Assembly (NCBI RefSeq): GCF_004349145.1 | Contig: NZ_SMFO01000012.1 | Span: forward strand, 25,572-89,571 | Length of the DNA: 64,000 nucleotides | From: Flavobacterium hiemivividum | GTDB lineage: Bacteria; Bacteroidota; Bacteroidia; Flavobacteriales; Flavobacteriaceae | Direction: 5' to 3' | Part shown: piece by piece, positions 8,023-17,726 of the stretch | Layout: each line of letters begins with the position of its first letter | Position numbering within the stretch: position 1 is the stretch's first letter | The notes under the pieces: model-generated | The model's input: only the letters and a program-made list of their open reading frames with translations | Database searches by the model: none | What the model was told of the DNA's origin: nothing | Program-made: the position numbers and the translations under genes

Positions 8023-8655
8023 ATGTGTGCTACTTTCGACTTTACCGAAAAACAAATACAAATTCTACTAGTGGCAGAAACCTTATTTGCCGACAAAGGA
8101 TTTGAAGGAACTTCCATTCGAACTATCGCAAAAGAAGCCAAGATTAATATCGCTATGGTTTCTTATTATTTTGGCTCAAAAGAACGTTTGCTGGAATCGC
8201 TAATATTTTATAGAACCAAAGATTTAAAGATTGAAATAGAAAACTTGTTGGTTGAAGATCTAGAACCCATTGCTAAGATCAACAAGCTGATCGCCCTATA
8301 CATCAATAGAATCAATTCTAATAAAGGGATTTTTAGAATTCTTCATTTTGAGATGGCCACCCAAAAAAAGGAACTAAATATAAAATCCTTTTACGACTTA
8401 CGAAAAAGCAATTTAAAATCGCTTGAAGCCATTATCTCCGAAGGCCAGGATAAAGGTGTATTTAGAAAAGACATTTCGATTCCGCTTTTAACGCCTACGA
8501 TTTTGGGTACCTTTTTTCATTTCTACATGAACAAGGAGTATTTCATGGATATACTACAGCTCCCTACTGAAGATTCATACAACAATTATATCACCGTCGA
8601 CCTGACAAAACACATTCAACAAACAATAAAAGCACTTCTAATTTATGAAAGTTAG
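8023..8655 (+). CDS. TetR/AcrR-family transcriptional regulator
   Basis: The protein is 210 residues from the chosen ATG. The N-terminal helix-turn-helix reads FADKGFEGTSIRTIAKEAKINIAMVSYYFGSKERLLESL in overlapping parts, the typical TetR pattern with a YYFGSKE recognition helix. The C-terminal half is the ligand-binding and dimer domain, ligand unknown. I chose 8023 over the TTG at 7993 because the promoter box lies between. It should repress itself and the efflux genes; its last codons overlap the TolC-like gene by 11 nt. Confidence 0.93.
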   Translation: MCATFDFTEKQIQILLVAETLFADKGFEGTSIRTIAKEAKINIAMVSYYFGSKERLLESLIFYRTKDLKIEIENLLVEDLEPIAKINKLIALYINRINSNKGIFRILHFEMATQKKELNIKSFYDLRKSNLKSLEAIISEGQDKGVFRKDISIPLLTPTILGTFFHFYMNKEYFMDILQLPTEDSYNNYITVDLTKHIQQTIKALLIYES

Positions 8656-9970
8656 TCAATTCATGCTCTTTGGGATATTCTTCATCGGAATGTCGCCAAT
8701 AGAAGCGCAAGAAAAAACGAGTTTAACTCTCGATGAAGCCATTCATTTGGCTTGGACCCAAAGCAACGAAGTTTCCTTGGCCAACACAAAAGTAGCCACT
8801 AAAAAATTCGAATTACAGTCGGTTAAAAACAAGCAGTATCCCGATTTGAAAATCTCAGGTCAATACCAGCGTCTAGCCCAAGCATCTATTAATCTAAAAA
8901 TTAACAAAAGTACAACTGCTGAAGCCCTTCCTGTTGTAGACCAGTTAATGATAGGTCAAGTAAATGCTAGTCTTCCCTTATTTGCCGGTTTTAAAATTAA
9001 AAATAGCATTAAAGCCTATGATAATTTATATCAGGCCGAAACAGCTAGTGCGATGCAAACAAAGGAAGAAGTTGCCATGATGGTGGTTAATTATTATGCC
9101 AGTTTGTATAAAGCACAAAAAACAGTCGAGCTTTTAAAAGAAAACCAAAAAAGCGCGCAACAACGCGTCACTGATTTTCTAGAATTGGAAAAAAACGGAA
9201 TCATTCCAAGAAATGATTTACTAAAATCACAACTTCAAGTTTCGAAAATCCAGCTATCACTAGACCAATCCATAAGCAATTTAAACATTGTCAATTTTGA
9301 GCTTGTCAGTTTATTGAAAATGGATCCAAAAACAAAATTAGAGGTTAAAGAAAGTGATTTTATTGACTTCCAAATGAATAATGTTCCAACTGATGATGCC
9401 CTGGCATTAGAAAACCGTAAAGATCTAGAAGCTATACGTTTGCAAGAAAAAGCAAGTTTAGCTCATGTTCAAATGTCAAAAAGTGGCTACTACCCTGCTA
9501 TTTCAATTATTGGTGGTTACACAGCATTAGATTTAAAAAATGTTATTACTGTAGAAAATGCTATGAATATAGGGATTGGAGTATCTTATGATTTAAGTGG
9601 TATTCTAAAAAATGGAACAAATGTCAAAATAGCAGAAAGCAAAGCACTTGAAGTACAAAATCATCAAGCGATTTTAACTGATTACATTAAAACACAAGTC
9701 CAAAAAGCAATCGAAGATTACGATTTGGCACTCAAACAAGATCTCGTTTACAATGAAGCGGTGGAACAAGCATTAGAGAATTACAGAATTATAAAAGATA
9801 AATACGACAACGGCTTATCTGATACAAATGATCTTCTTGAAGCTGATGTGGAACAACTGGGTTCTACTATCAATAAAACACTAGCGCGAGCTAATGTTAT
9901 TCAAAAATACTACGAATTGCTTTCAGTAAGCGGACAACTAAACCAAACTTTCAATCTTTCAAAAATATAA
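8645..9970 (+). CDS. TolC-family outer membrane efflux protein
   Basis: This 441-residue protein begins with a signal peptide (to about residue 22, ending IEAQ) and has two outer-membrane efflux repeats with long coiled helices, as in TolC/OprM. It would form the outer-membrane channel of a tripartite pump. Its start overlaps the end of the TetR gene, indicating translational coupling, and the membrane-fusion gene follows 12 nt later. It lacks the lipobox of OprM-type members. Confidence 0.92.
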   Translation: MKVSQFMLFGIFFIGMSPIEAQEKTSLTLDEAIHLAWTQSNEVSLANTKVATKKFELQSVKNKQYPDLKISGQYQRLAQASINLKINKSTTAEALPVVDQLMIGQVNASLPLFAGFKIKNSIKAYDNLYQAETASAMQTKEEVAMMVVNYYASLYKAQKTVELLKENQKSAQQRVTDFLELEKNGIIPRNDLLKSQLQVSKIQLSLDQSISNLNIVNFELVSLLKMDPKTKLEVKESDFIDFQMNNVPTDDALALENRKDLEAIRLQEKASLAHVQMSKSGYYPAISIIGGYTALDLKNVITVENAMNIGIGVSYDLSGILKNGTNVKIAESKALEVQNHQAILTDYIKTQVQKAIEDYDLALKQDLVYNEAVEQALENYRIIKDKYDNGLSDTNDLLEADVEQLGSTINKTLARANVIQKYYELLSVSGQLNQTFNLSKI

Positions 9971-9982
9971 TCGGCACCTACA

Positions 9983-11062
9983 ATGACTAAGAAAAAGACA
10001 AATACCAAGTTTATCATCATAATCACTTCATTAGTATTACTAGGTGTTACTTATGGAACCTATAAATACGTTCATTCCCTTTCTCACGAAGGCACAGATG
10101 ACGCACAGATTGAGAAAAACATGAACCCCATTATTCCAAGAGTATCCGGATATGTTAGCAAAGTGTTTATTAAAGACAATGATTTTGTAAAAAAGGGAGA
10201 CACTTTATTTACGATTGACAAGAAAGATTACCAACTGAAAATTGATGAAGCAACAGCAAATTTGGCTGTAGCCGAAGGAAGCTTAGAGGTTACAAAAGCT
10301 GACATCGGTGGTCTTTTAGCGAGTATTTCTGTATCTGAAGCCAATGTAAAGTCGGCCGGCGGAAACATAGAAAGCGCAAAAATCAGATTAGATCGTGCTA
10401 CTAGTGACTACAATAGGTATAATAATTTATATAAAAACCGTACAATTACTAAACAGCAATACGAGCAAGCTTTAGCAACTAAATTAGAAGCTGAAAATCA
10501 AGTTCGCATTTTGCAACAGCAAGAAAAAGCGAGTGCTTTTCAAAAATCGGTTATTGTAGCAAAATCTAAAGCCACTGACAAACAAACGGATGTGGCTGAT
10601 GCCAATATCAAGCGGGCGAAAGCATTGCTTAACTCTGCAATTTTAAATTCGAGCTATACTGCAATCACTGCTGCAATTGACGGTCAAGTTTCTAAAATTG
10701 ATATTCAACCGGGACAATTAGTGCAACCGGGACAATCTCTTTTTTATATAATTAATAATAATGAAGCCTGGGTTGTAGCTAATTTTAAAGAAACCCAATT
10801 AAACAAAATGATGGTTGGTCAAAAGGTAACTCTAAAAGTAGATGCATATCCTGATCATGATTTTAAGGGAACTGTAGTCTCTTTTTCGCCTGCAACTGGA
10901 TCGCGTTTTTCTATATTACCTCCTGACAATGCTACTGGAAATTTTGTAAAAACGATTCAGCGTTTACCAGTAAAAATTAGTATTGATGCTGATAACGATA
11001 TGGAGAAAATAAAATTATTACGTCCAGGAATGAATGTGGATGTTGACGTACATATAAAATAA
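9983..11062 (+). CDS. HlyD/EmrA-family membrane fusion protein
   Basis: The 359-residue periplasmic adaptor has one N-terminal membrane anchor (about residues 10-27), a split biotinyl-lipoyl domain (IIPRVSGYVSKVFIKDND and later GQVSKIDIQPGQLVQPGQ), and between them a long alpha-helical hairpin. The C-terminal beta-barrel includes VVANFKETQLNKMMVGQKV, a typical EmrA segment. It links the EmrB-like pump to the TolC-like channel. Only 1 nt separates it from the pump gene. Confidence 0.93.
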   Translation: MTKKKTNTKFIIIITSLVLLGVTYGTYKYVHSLSHEGTDDAQIEKNMNPIIPRVSGYVSKVFIKDNDFVKKGDTLFTIDKKDYQLKIDEATANLAVAEGSLEVTKADIGGLLASISVSEANVKSAGGNIESAKIRLDRATSDYNRYNNLYKNRTITKQQYEQALATKLEAENQVRILQQQEKASAFQKSVIVAKSKATDKQTDVADANIKRAKALLNSAILNSSYTAITAAIDGQVSKIDIQPGQLVQPGQSLFYIINNNEAWVVANFKETQLNKMMVGQKVTLKVDAYPDHDFKGTVVSFSPATGSRFSILPPDNATGNFVKTIQRLPVKISIDADNDMEKIKLLRPGMNVDVDVHIK

Positions 11063-11063
11063 A

Positions 11064-12650
11064 ATGGTAACAGAACAAGGAGAAGACGATTTAGTCGAAT
11101 ACGGCTTTAGACGGGTTATTATTACAATTACGGCTGTACTCTGTGCGTTATTGGAAATTGTAGATACCACTATTGTCAATGTAGCGCTAACAAATATGAG
11201 AGGAAGCCTTGGCGCAACATTAACTGATGTGGCCTGGGTAATAACCGCTTATGCTATTGCAAATGTGATCATTATACCAATGACAAGCTGGCTATCACAG
11301 CAATTTGGAAGAAGGAATTACTTTGCTGTTTCCATAGTTATTTTTACCGTTGCTTCTTTTTTGTGTGGTAATGCGACTAATATTTGGGAGCTAGTAGCTT
11401 TCCGATTTATTCAAGGTCTCGGTGGAGGTGCTTTGCTGGTAACTGCACAAACCATTATTACTGAAAGTTATCCGATTGCAAAAAGAGGAATGGCACAAGC
11501 CATTTATGGAATGGGTGTCATTGTAGGTCCCACTTTAGGACCGCCATTAGGTGGCTATCTTGTGGATCATTTTTCATGGCCTTACATTTTCTACATCAAT
11601 ATTCCATTAGGTATTATTGCCACACTTTTGACTTTAACATTTGTAAGAAGTCCAAAATACGGAGAAAAACTAAAGTCGCATCAAGTCGATTGGGCTGGAA
11701 TCATTCTATTAGCAGCTTTCATTGGTTCATTACAATTTGTATTGGAACATGGACAACAAGACGACTGGTTCAACAACAACTTAATTGTATTATTGAGTGT
11801 CGTTTCTCTTTTTGGGTTAATTCTATTTATCTGGAGACAATTAACTTATAAGTATCCTATAGTTAACTTAAGCGTTCTAAAAGACGGGAATTTGAGAATT
11901 GGTACTCTAATGGCATTCATTTTAGGTTTTGGTTTGTATGGTTCCACATTAATTATTCCCATATATACACAGTCCGTATTAGGATGGACCGCTACTGATG
12001 CTGGTTTATTGCTGATTCCTGGTTCGATAACTACAGCTTTCATGATGCCTATAATTGGTAAACTGATTCAAAAAGGAGTTCCTCAGGGATACATGATTGG
12101 ACTTGGCTTTTTAGTATTCTTTTTATTTACCTTAATGATGCACAATAAAATGACACCAGATACTGGTGAAGAACACATGTTCTGGGCATTAATTTTAAGA
12201 GGAGTTGGTTTAGGATTACTTTTTGTTCCTATCACTACTTTATCACTATCTACTTTATCAGGAAAAAATATTGGTGAAGGAGCTGCGTTTACCGGTATGA
12301 TGAGACAATTAGGTGGTTCTTTTGGTATTGCCATAATAACCACTTTTATCACCCGATTCAGTCAGGAACACCGCGTGAATTTAGTTGCCCATTTAGATGG
12401 AACTAAATTTGAAGTACAACAGCGACTACTGCTTTTACAAAAAGGGTTTATGTCTAAAGGTTTTACTGCCAATGAATCTATGAAAAAAGCATATCAGGCA
12501 ATTGATTATTCCGTTCTAAAACAAAGTACTGTTTTATCTTATATGGATATTTTTATGTATTTGGGACTTCTATTTCTCTGTTGTATTCCAATTATTTTCT
12601 TCATCAAGAAAGGGAAAAACAAGATCAATCCAGCAGATGCCATGCATTAA
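11064..12650 (+). CDS. DHA2-family drug:H+ antiporter (EmrB-like)
   Basis: The 528-residue MFS transporter has about 14 membrane helices. Motif D1 (LEIVDTTIVNVAL), motif A (SQQFGRRNYFAVS) and the motif C-like region (GMGVIVGPTLGPPLGGYLVD) place it in the DHA2/EmrB family. It would export lipophilic compounds using the proton gradient together with the two upstream proteins. Which drugs it exports cannot be read from the sequence. A strong terminator closes the operon. Confidence 0.94.
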   Translation: MVTEQGEDDLVEYGFRRVIITITAVLCALLEIVDTTIVNVALTNMRGSLGATLTDVAWVITAYAIANVIIIPMTSWLSQQFGRRNYFAVSIVIFTVASFLCGNATNIWELVAFRFIQGLGGGALLVTAQTIITESYPIAKRGMAQAIYGMGVIVGPTLGPPLGGYLVDHFSWPYIFYINIPLGIIATLLTLTFVRSPKYGEKLKSHQVDWAGIILLAAFIGSLQFVLEHGQQDDWFNNNLIVLLSVVSLFGLILFIWRQLTYKYPIVNLSVLKDGNLRIGTLMAFILGFGLYGSTLIIPIYTQSVLGWTATDAGLLLIPGSITTAFMMPIIGKLIQKGVPQGYMIGLGFLVFFLFTLMMHNKMTPDTGEEHMFWALILRGVGLGLLFVPITTLSLSTLSGKNIGEGAAFTGMMRQLGGSFGIAIITTFITRFSQEHRVNLVAHLDGTKFEVQQRLLLLQKGFMSKGFTANESMKKAYQAIDYSVLKQSTVLSYMDIFMYLGLLFLCCIPIIFFIKKGKNKINPADAMH

Positions 12651-12660
12651 AACACAAAAA

Positions 12661-12690
12661 ACTCCGATTCTCAACGTCGGAGTTTTTTTT
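12661..12690. terminator. Bidirectional terminator between the efflux operon and yaaA
   Basis: ACTCCGA (12661-12667) pairs with TCGGAGT (12677-12683), extended by flanking A/T pairs, with T-runs on both strands. It serves the efflux operon and the convergent yaaA gene. Confidence 0.88.
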
Positions 12691-12706
12691 ATTGCTTAAA
12701 CTAAGA

Positions 12707-13465
12707 TTATCTGGTAAATACTAAATGATTCCCTTTTGAAAGCGTGGCGTCAAATTGATAGCCATCATAATTAAATCCTTTCAAATCGTCAATCGTTTTT
12801 GCTTCGGTATCGATGATGTAACGCACCATCATTCCTCTAGCTTTCTTAGCAAAAAAACTGATTATTTTAAGCTTTCCATCTTTATAATCCTTAAAATCAG
12901 GAGTGATTACTGGGACTTTCAAAGCTTTAGCATCTACGGCCGAAAAATATTCATTACTTGCTAGGTTAACAAACAACTCGTCTTCTTCCAATTCTTTGTT
13001 TAGCGCTTTTGTAACTTTCGATTTCCAAAATTCGTATAAATTTTTATCGTCGCCAATAGGCAACTTTGTACCCATTTCTAATCTATAGGCCTGAATTAAA
13101 TCCAAGGGTTTAAGTATTCCATATAAACCTGATAATATTCGTAAGCTATGTTGTAAGTTTTCTAATTTTTCTGTGGGGATTGAATATGCATCTAATCCAG
13201 TATATACATCTCCGTCAAATGCATAAACAGCAGGACGAGCATTCTCAGCGGTAAAAGGAGTTTTCCAGTCTTGATTGCGTTGCCAGTTCAAGTCGGCTAA
13301 TTTTGTCGAAATATGCATTAACTCAGAAAGGTCATTTGGGGATTGTTGTTTCAATACTTTCTGGATTTGTCGTGATTCTTTTAAGAATTCAGATTCCGTA
13401 TATTTTGAAGTTGGTAATGCTGTTTCGAAGTTTAAAGATTTGGCTGGCGATATAACAATTTTCAT
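12707..13465 (-). CDS. yaaA: Peroxide stress protein YaaA (UPF0246)
   Basis: The protein is 252 residues, the usual family length, beginning MKIVISPAKSLNFE, the signature of the family. KARGMMVRYIID and FNYDGYQFD near the C-terminus are also conserved. In E. coli YaaA lowers intracellular free iron during peroxide stress and binds DNA. The frame stays open for 41 codons upstream, but I reject that extension because it does not resemble the family and a -7 box (TACTTTTG, 13504-13511) lies inside it. Confidence 0.93.
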   Translation of the reverse strand: MKIVISPAKSLNFETALPTSKYTESEFLKESRQIQKVLKQQSPNDLSELMHISTKLADLNWQRNQDWKTPFTAENARPAVYAFDGDVYTGLDAYSIPTEKLENLQHSLRILSGLYGILKPLDLIQAYRLEMGTKLPIGDDKNLYEFWKSKVTKALNKELEEDELFVNLASNEYFSAVDAKALKVPVITPDFKDYKDGKLKIISFFAKKARGMMVRYIIDTEAKTIDDLKGFNYDGYQFDATLSKGNHLVFTR

Positions 13466-13503
13466 AAATAATCCTGTTTCAGGTTCTTTTTTTAATACAA
13501 AAT

Positions 13504-13511
13504 CAAAAGTA
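13504..13511 (-). promoter_or_regulatory. -7 promoter box of yaaA
   Basis: The minus strand reads TACTTTTG, an exact TAnnTTTG match, 38 nt upstream of the yaaA ATG. It helps decide the yaaA start. Confidence 0.6.
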
Positions 13512-13917
13512 CTACTTGAAAAACAATAAACTGATAAATCCACATCAATTTGTTTAATACTGATATAGAAAATAGAAATGTGATCCATTAATTACTGTCT
13601 AAATCTCGATTTTTATACCCATTTAATTTTCAAGGGTATAGCATTCGAAAAATAAATAATTTATTGACTTTTATTAGCATAACTTTTCGAAAAAAAAACG
13701 CTGTATTTTTATAAAAAGAAAGGGCAATAAATAATAAAAACCGCAGTAAACCAGCGTGTAAATTAATCTTAAAAACTAATTAGCGTTCCTTGTTTCAATA
13801 ATAATATCAATTTCTAGGAGGAGATTAGTAACAATTTATCTATTTTTGTGAATCTTAAAATAATAACCAAAACGGGAATAATTCCTGTTATTCGATAAAA
13901 GAATACAGCATACAAAA
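13512..13917. other. Intergenic region between yaaA and nhaA
   Basis: An AT-rich stretch with one recognisable promoter element, TATTTTTG at 13841-13848 (plus strand), about 70 nt before the nhaA start. This implies a leader of roughly 60 nt. A weak GGGAATAATTCC-type palindrome lies near 13875 in that leader. I see no RNA gene or further ORF. Confidence 0.5.
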
Positions 13918-15096
13918 ATGAAAAAAACAATAAAACGCATTTACAATTCAGATTTATTCAATGAATTTTTTGAGAATGAAAAATCAACCGGACTTATACT
14001 TATCGCCTGTACCCTATTTTCATTGGTTATGGCTAATTCAATCTTCGGTTCACAATACATTCACACCTGGCACATGGATCTGGGAGGACAGAGTGTAGAA
14101 TACTGGATTAATGACGGTTTAATGACCATCTTCTTTTTACTAATTGGTTTAGAATTAGAAAGAGAAATCTATAAAGGGGAATTGTCAAACATAAAAGACG
14201 CTTTATTTCCCATATTTGCTGCCTTAGGAGGAATGTTAGTTCCTGCAGGACTGTATCTTTTACTAAACCACGGAACTATTGCACAAGCTGGAGCTGGTAT
14301 CCCTATGGCAACCGACATTGCTTTTGCATTAGGAATCTTATCACTATTAGGAAATCGAGTACCATTAAGTTTAAAAATATTCTTAACAGCACTTGCTGTA
14401 ATAGACGATTTAGGAGCTATTTTAGTTATTGCCGTTTTTTACACTAAAACCATTCTTTGGGCAAATCTATTTTATGCTTTAGGTACCATGCTAATTTTAT
14501 TTGTGCTTAACCGTATGAAAGTTAAAAGTCTTATTCCATACCTTATTGGTGGAGTAATCATGTGGTGGTTTATGCTAAATTCAGGAATTCACGCTACCGT
14601 TACCGGAGTATTATTAGCGTTTGTTATTCCTTTTGGAAATGGAGAGAAAAATTCTACCTCATACATTTTACAACACTTTCTTCACAAACCAGTTGGTTTT
14701 TTAATACTTCCACTCTTTGCTTTAGCCAATACTGCAATTGTAGTTAGTTCAGACATAGGAGCAACGATTGCGCAACATTACAGTATCGGTATCGCTTTAG
14801 GATTAATAGTAGGAAAACCATTAGGTATTTTTCTGTTTTGTCTTCTAGCTGTTGGACTAGGAATTTGTAAACTTCCGAAGGGCTTAACATGGAAAACGAT
14901 CATAGGTGTAGGATTTTTAGGAGGTATTGGATTTACAATGTCTATTTTCATTACCTTGCTTGCTTTCGATGACCAAACCATTATTAGCAACGCCAAATTC
15001 ATTATTTTACTTTCGTCTTTAGTTGCGGGCTTATTAGGCTTCATGTTTTTGAAAAACACATTAAAAGAAAGTATTGATGAGAACAGTATTAAATAA
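13918..15096 (+). CDS. nhaA: Na+/H+ antiporter NhaA
   Basis: The 392-residue inner membrane protein has about 12 helices and the NhaA hallmarks ATDIAFALGIL and VIDDLGAIL. The paired aspartates of the second motif correspond to the sodium/proton site (Asp163/Asp164 in E. coli). It exports Na+ (and Li+) in exchange for protons, for pH and salt homeostasis. Its 3' end overlaps the DUF389 gene by 20 nt, so the two are probably cotranslated. Confidence 0.97.
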   Translation: MKKTIKRIYNSDLFNEFFENEKSTGLILIACTLFSLVMANSIFGSQYIHTWHMDLGGQSVEYWINDGLMTIFFLLIGLELEREIYKGELSNIKDALFPIFAALGGMLVPAGLYLLLNHGTIAQAGAGIPMATDIAFALGILSLLGNRVPLSLKIFLTALAVIDDLGAILVIAVFYTKTILWANLFYALGTMLILFVLNRMKVKSLIPYLIGGVIMWWFMLNSGIHATVTGVLLAFVIPFGNGEKNSTSYILQHFLHKPVGFLILPLFALANTAIVVSSDIGATIAQHYSIGIALGLIVGKPLGIFLFCLLAVGLGICKLPKGLTWKTIIGVGFLGGIGFTMSIFITLLAFDDQTIISNAKFIILLSSLVAGLLGFMFLKNTLKESIDENSIK

Positions 15097-16429
15097 CATT
15101 TTCACCTACATTAACCTTAGTAAGGGCGAGGAAGAAAAAACGAAAGTATTGGATTTTGTAAAATCTAGTATTTCCTTTAGAGGGGCAAATTTGTGGATTT
15201 TAGCCTGCGCCATTGTTGTGGCATCGGTTGGGCTAAATGTAAATTCTACTGCAGTAATCATTGGTGCGATGTTAATATCTCCATTAATGGGTCCTATTAT
15301 TGGAGCCGGTTTTGGACTAGGTATTTACGATTTCGATTTATTGAAAAAATCACTAAAAAATCTGTTGATTGCAACCATCGTAGGGTTAGTAGTATCTACC
15401 ATCTATTTTTATATTAGCCCATTTAAAGAAGCCCAACCTGAATTACTATCCAGAACTGCACCCAATATTTATGATATCCTTATTGCCTTCTTTGGTGGTT
15501 TAGTTGGCGCCATTGCAATAACAAGAGTAGAAAAAGGAAACCCAATTCCGGGTGTGGCGATTGCAACAGCACTTATGCCACCACTTTGTACTGCAGGATA
15601 TGGATTAGCAATGGGGAGTTATAAATTCTTTTTTGGTGCGATCTACTTGTATTCTATCAACTGTGTTTTTATTTGTATTTCGACTTTTTTCATTGTGAAA
15701 TATTTAGATTATCCTACGAAAAAACAACTAGATGAGAAATTACAAAAACGAGTAAAATACATAATAACAGGTTTAATCATAGTATTAATACTGCCAAGTA
15801 TCTATTTTGCTTATCAATTAATCGAAGAAAAAAAATACCAACAGCAGATTGATCTCTTTATTCATAATGAGTTTACCAATAAAGGCATTACGGTTGTTTA
15901 TAAGAAAACCAAATTCATTGAGAAACCAAAAAAACTTGAACTTGGATTTCTTTCGAAAAGGTACCAGCCAGACGAAATTAAGAAGCTAAACCAAAGTCTT
16001 AAAGAGTATGAAATTAAAGACACCAAGCTTATTGTAATTCAGGACACAACCGACTTAAAGAGCGATATTCTGAACGAAATCAACTTTAACAAGTCAAAAT
16101 TAAGTCAAAAGGATGTTTCGATTTTAAACCTAAAAAAACAACTGGCTGCAAATACTTATGACAACAAAGCCTTACTGGCTGAAATAAAAATTTTATTTCC
16201 TGAGGTAGATAACATTTCAATGTCCAATCATACTTTTAATGAAAATTCAGACAGTACTACTACGGTGCCTGTACTAATTTACACTAGTAAAGCACCACTA
16301 GAAAACGAATATACAAAGAAAATGACTTTATGGCTACAACAACGATTAGCTAAAAAAGATATTGAACTATACAGAAGACCTCTTAAAGCCTTCAAAAAAA
16401 TGCAGCCAAAAAAGGTAGTACAAAAATAG
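15077..16429 (+). CDS. DUF389 membrane protein
   Basis: This 450-residue protein has a DUF389 membrane domain (about residues 35-245) with the conserved NSTAVIIGAMLISPLMGPI and NPIPGVAIATALMPPLCTAG motifs. A soluble C-terminal region of about 200 residues follows, rich in Lys, Glu and Gln. The family is uncharacterised. Overlap with nhaA suggests a role in ion or envelope stress. I start at ATG 15077 rather than the TTG one codon earlier. A terminator follows the stop. Confidence 0.88.
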   Translation: MRTVLNNIFTYINLSKGEEEKTKVLDFVKSSISFRGANLWILACAIVVASVGLNVNSTAVIIGAMLISPLMGPIIGAGFGLGIYDFDLLKKSLKNLLIATIVGLVVSTIYFYISPFKEAQPELLSRTAPNIYDILIAFFGGLVGAIAITRVEKGNPIPGVAIATALMPPLCTAGYGLAMGSYKFFFGAIYLYSINCVFICISTFFIVKYLDYPTKKQLDEKLQKRVKYIITGLIIVLILPSIYFAYQLIEEKKYQQQIDLFIHNEFTNKGITVVYKKTKFIEKPKKLELGFLSKRYQPDEIKKLNQSLKEYEIKDTKLIVIQDTTDLKSDILNEINFNKSKLSQKDVSILNLKKQLAANTYDNKALLAEIKILFPEVDNISMSNHTFNENSDSTTTVPVLIYTSKAPLENEYTKKMTLWLQQRLAKKDIELYRRPLKAFKKMQPKKVVQK

Positions 16430-16443
16430 TTTTTCTAAACATA

Positions 16444-16481
16444 TGCATAAAAATTCTGCTCTTAAGCAGACTTTTTATGCA
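16444..16481 (+). terminator. Terminator after the DUF389 gene
   Basis: TGCATAAAAA...CTGCT (from 16444) pairs with AGCAG...TTTTTATGCA (to 16481) around a short CTTA loop, with an internal mismatch. Its core, TCTGCTC/AGCAGACTTTTTATG, is almost the same as that of the terminator at 17671-17700. Confidence 0.8.
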
Positions 16482-16807
16482 ATTATATTGACTTGTTTAG
16501 TTCCTACAATCCACACGCTTCGCGCAATCTTTTATTTGATTTTTTTTATCAGTTTATTGCTGTTTTTAAAACTGAATCTCAAGGTCATAATTAGTCGACT
16601 TCCTAAATAAAAAAACTACCAATCGAAACACTTCTTGACCACATTTTTTTTTATGTGAGAATATATTTATTTAATGAGATCCATTAATTTAGTCCTTACT
16701 ACGAATTCCGCTCTTTATCGTCTTTATCAGGCATTTACCGATTAGTTAATTATTTTAACTCTTTATTATCTAAATTTAGATGGTATAATCCTCTAATAAA
16801 ATAAAAA
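16482..16807. other. Intergenic region before the transglutaminase-like gene
   Basis: A gene-free AT-rich stretch between two terminator-bounded units. I see no convincing promoter consensus, ORF or RNA. The last 60 nt before the start codon must contain the promoter of the next gene, but no exact TAnnTTTG was found there. Confidence 0.4.
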
Positions 16808-17671
16808 ATGAGTAAACCTTTACTTTGGTATTTTAGAAGACATTCTTTATTATATAAGATACGTTTCAAAATGGTTTCTAGGAAAGCATCTGTGAATCGT
16901 ATTGAAAATTTTTGTTACAATACTATAAACCCAAAGTATGACATTCCGCCCATTTATTTTCAATTGAACAGTATGATTTTGCCGAAATCAAAGACAGAAC
17001 TAAGTGATCTTAAGAAAGCAAAAAAGATAGCAAAATGGCTTCGAAACCATATTAAAGGAGGTCCAGGACTTGGAAAATCATCCAATAATGCACTTCGTAA
17101 AATGTTAAGAGGGGAAGGCGGTGTCTGTAGTGATTTCTCGCAGATCTATAATAATTTTTGCGTCATCAACGATTTAAAAGTTAAAGAGTGGGGCATTAAA
17201 GTGACAACCACTAACAAAGCGGCCCGCGGTGGGCATTCGTTTAACGAAGTATACTCAAAGGAATTTCGGAAGTGGATTCTAATCGACGTATCCAAATCTA
17301 TATTTTTTTACCATACCAATTCTAAAGTACCTTTATCTGTTTTTGAACTTCTGGAATTGAAAAAAGAAAATAAAGAAATCCACTATTATGAATTCAATAA
17401 AAAAGTTATTGTTGATAAGCAATATGTAGAAGATCTCTATCTAGTGCCAAACTCATTTCCGTTTCTGATTACTAATTATTGTAATAAAACCTATGATTAC
17501 TTTTTAGACAAATTCAGTTTTCTGCCGGAATCGATAATACATGGCCTGGTCTATCTCACTGGTAAAAGCTATAGTTTTGAGTTTCCTTCCAAGGAATATA
17601 AAGTCGCAGTCCCGTTCGTCTCCCCAATACCTAGAAAGATACTTGAAAGGTATCCTGTGAATTCAATATAA
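16808..17671 (+). CDS. Transglutaminase-like superfamily protein
   Basis: The 287-residue protein contains a transglutaminase-fold catalytic triad: Cys107 in GEGGVCSDF, His143 in GGHSFNEVY and Asp160 in WILIDVS. No signal peptide is obvious. The basic N-terminus (LLWYFRRHSLLYKIRFK) and the region after residue 190 are unlike common family members. Such proteins act as cysteine proteases, amidases or crosslinking enzymes; the substrate is unknown. The gene stands alone between two near-identical terminators, suggesting an inserted cassette. Confidence 0.8.
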   Translation: MSKPLLWYFRRHSLLYKIRFKMVSRKASVNRIENFCYNTINPKYDIPPIYFQLNSMILPKSKTELSDLKKAKKIAKWLRNHIKGGPGLGKSSNNALRKMLRGEGGVCSDFSQIYNNFCVINDLKVKEWGIKVTTTNKAARGGHSFNEVYSKEFRKWILIDVSKSIFFYHTNSKVPLSVFELLELKKENKEIHYYEFNKKVIVDKQYVEDLYLVPNSFPFLITNYCNKTYDYFLDKFSFLPESIIHGLVYLTGKSYSFEFPSKEYKVAVPFVSPIPRKILERYPVNSI

Positions 17672-17700
17672 AAAAAGTCTGCTCGAGAGCAGACTTTTTT
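17671..17700. terminator. Bidirectional terminator, transglutaminase gene / metalloprotease
   Basis: Arms 17671-17684 (AAAAAAGTCTGCTC) and 17687-17700 are perfectly complementary around two bases. There are T-runs on both strands, so it serves both convergent genes. It shares its stem with the terminator at 16444-16481. Confidence 0.88.
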
Positions 17701-17726
17701 ATGTATGTGTGTGTAATTTGATTTAT

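Noticed and set aside
13466..13588. 41-codon N-terminal extension of yaaA
   Set aside because: Family members start at MKIVISPAKSL, and a perfect -7 box lies inside the extension, so it is upstream of or overlapping the promoter.
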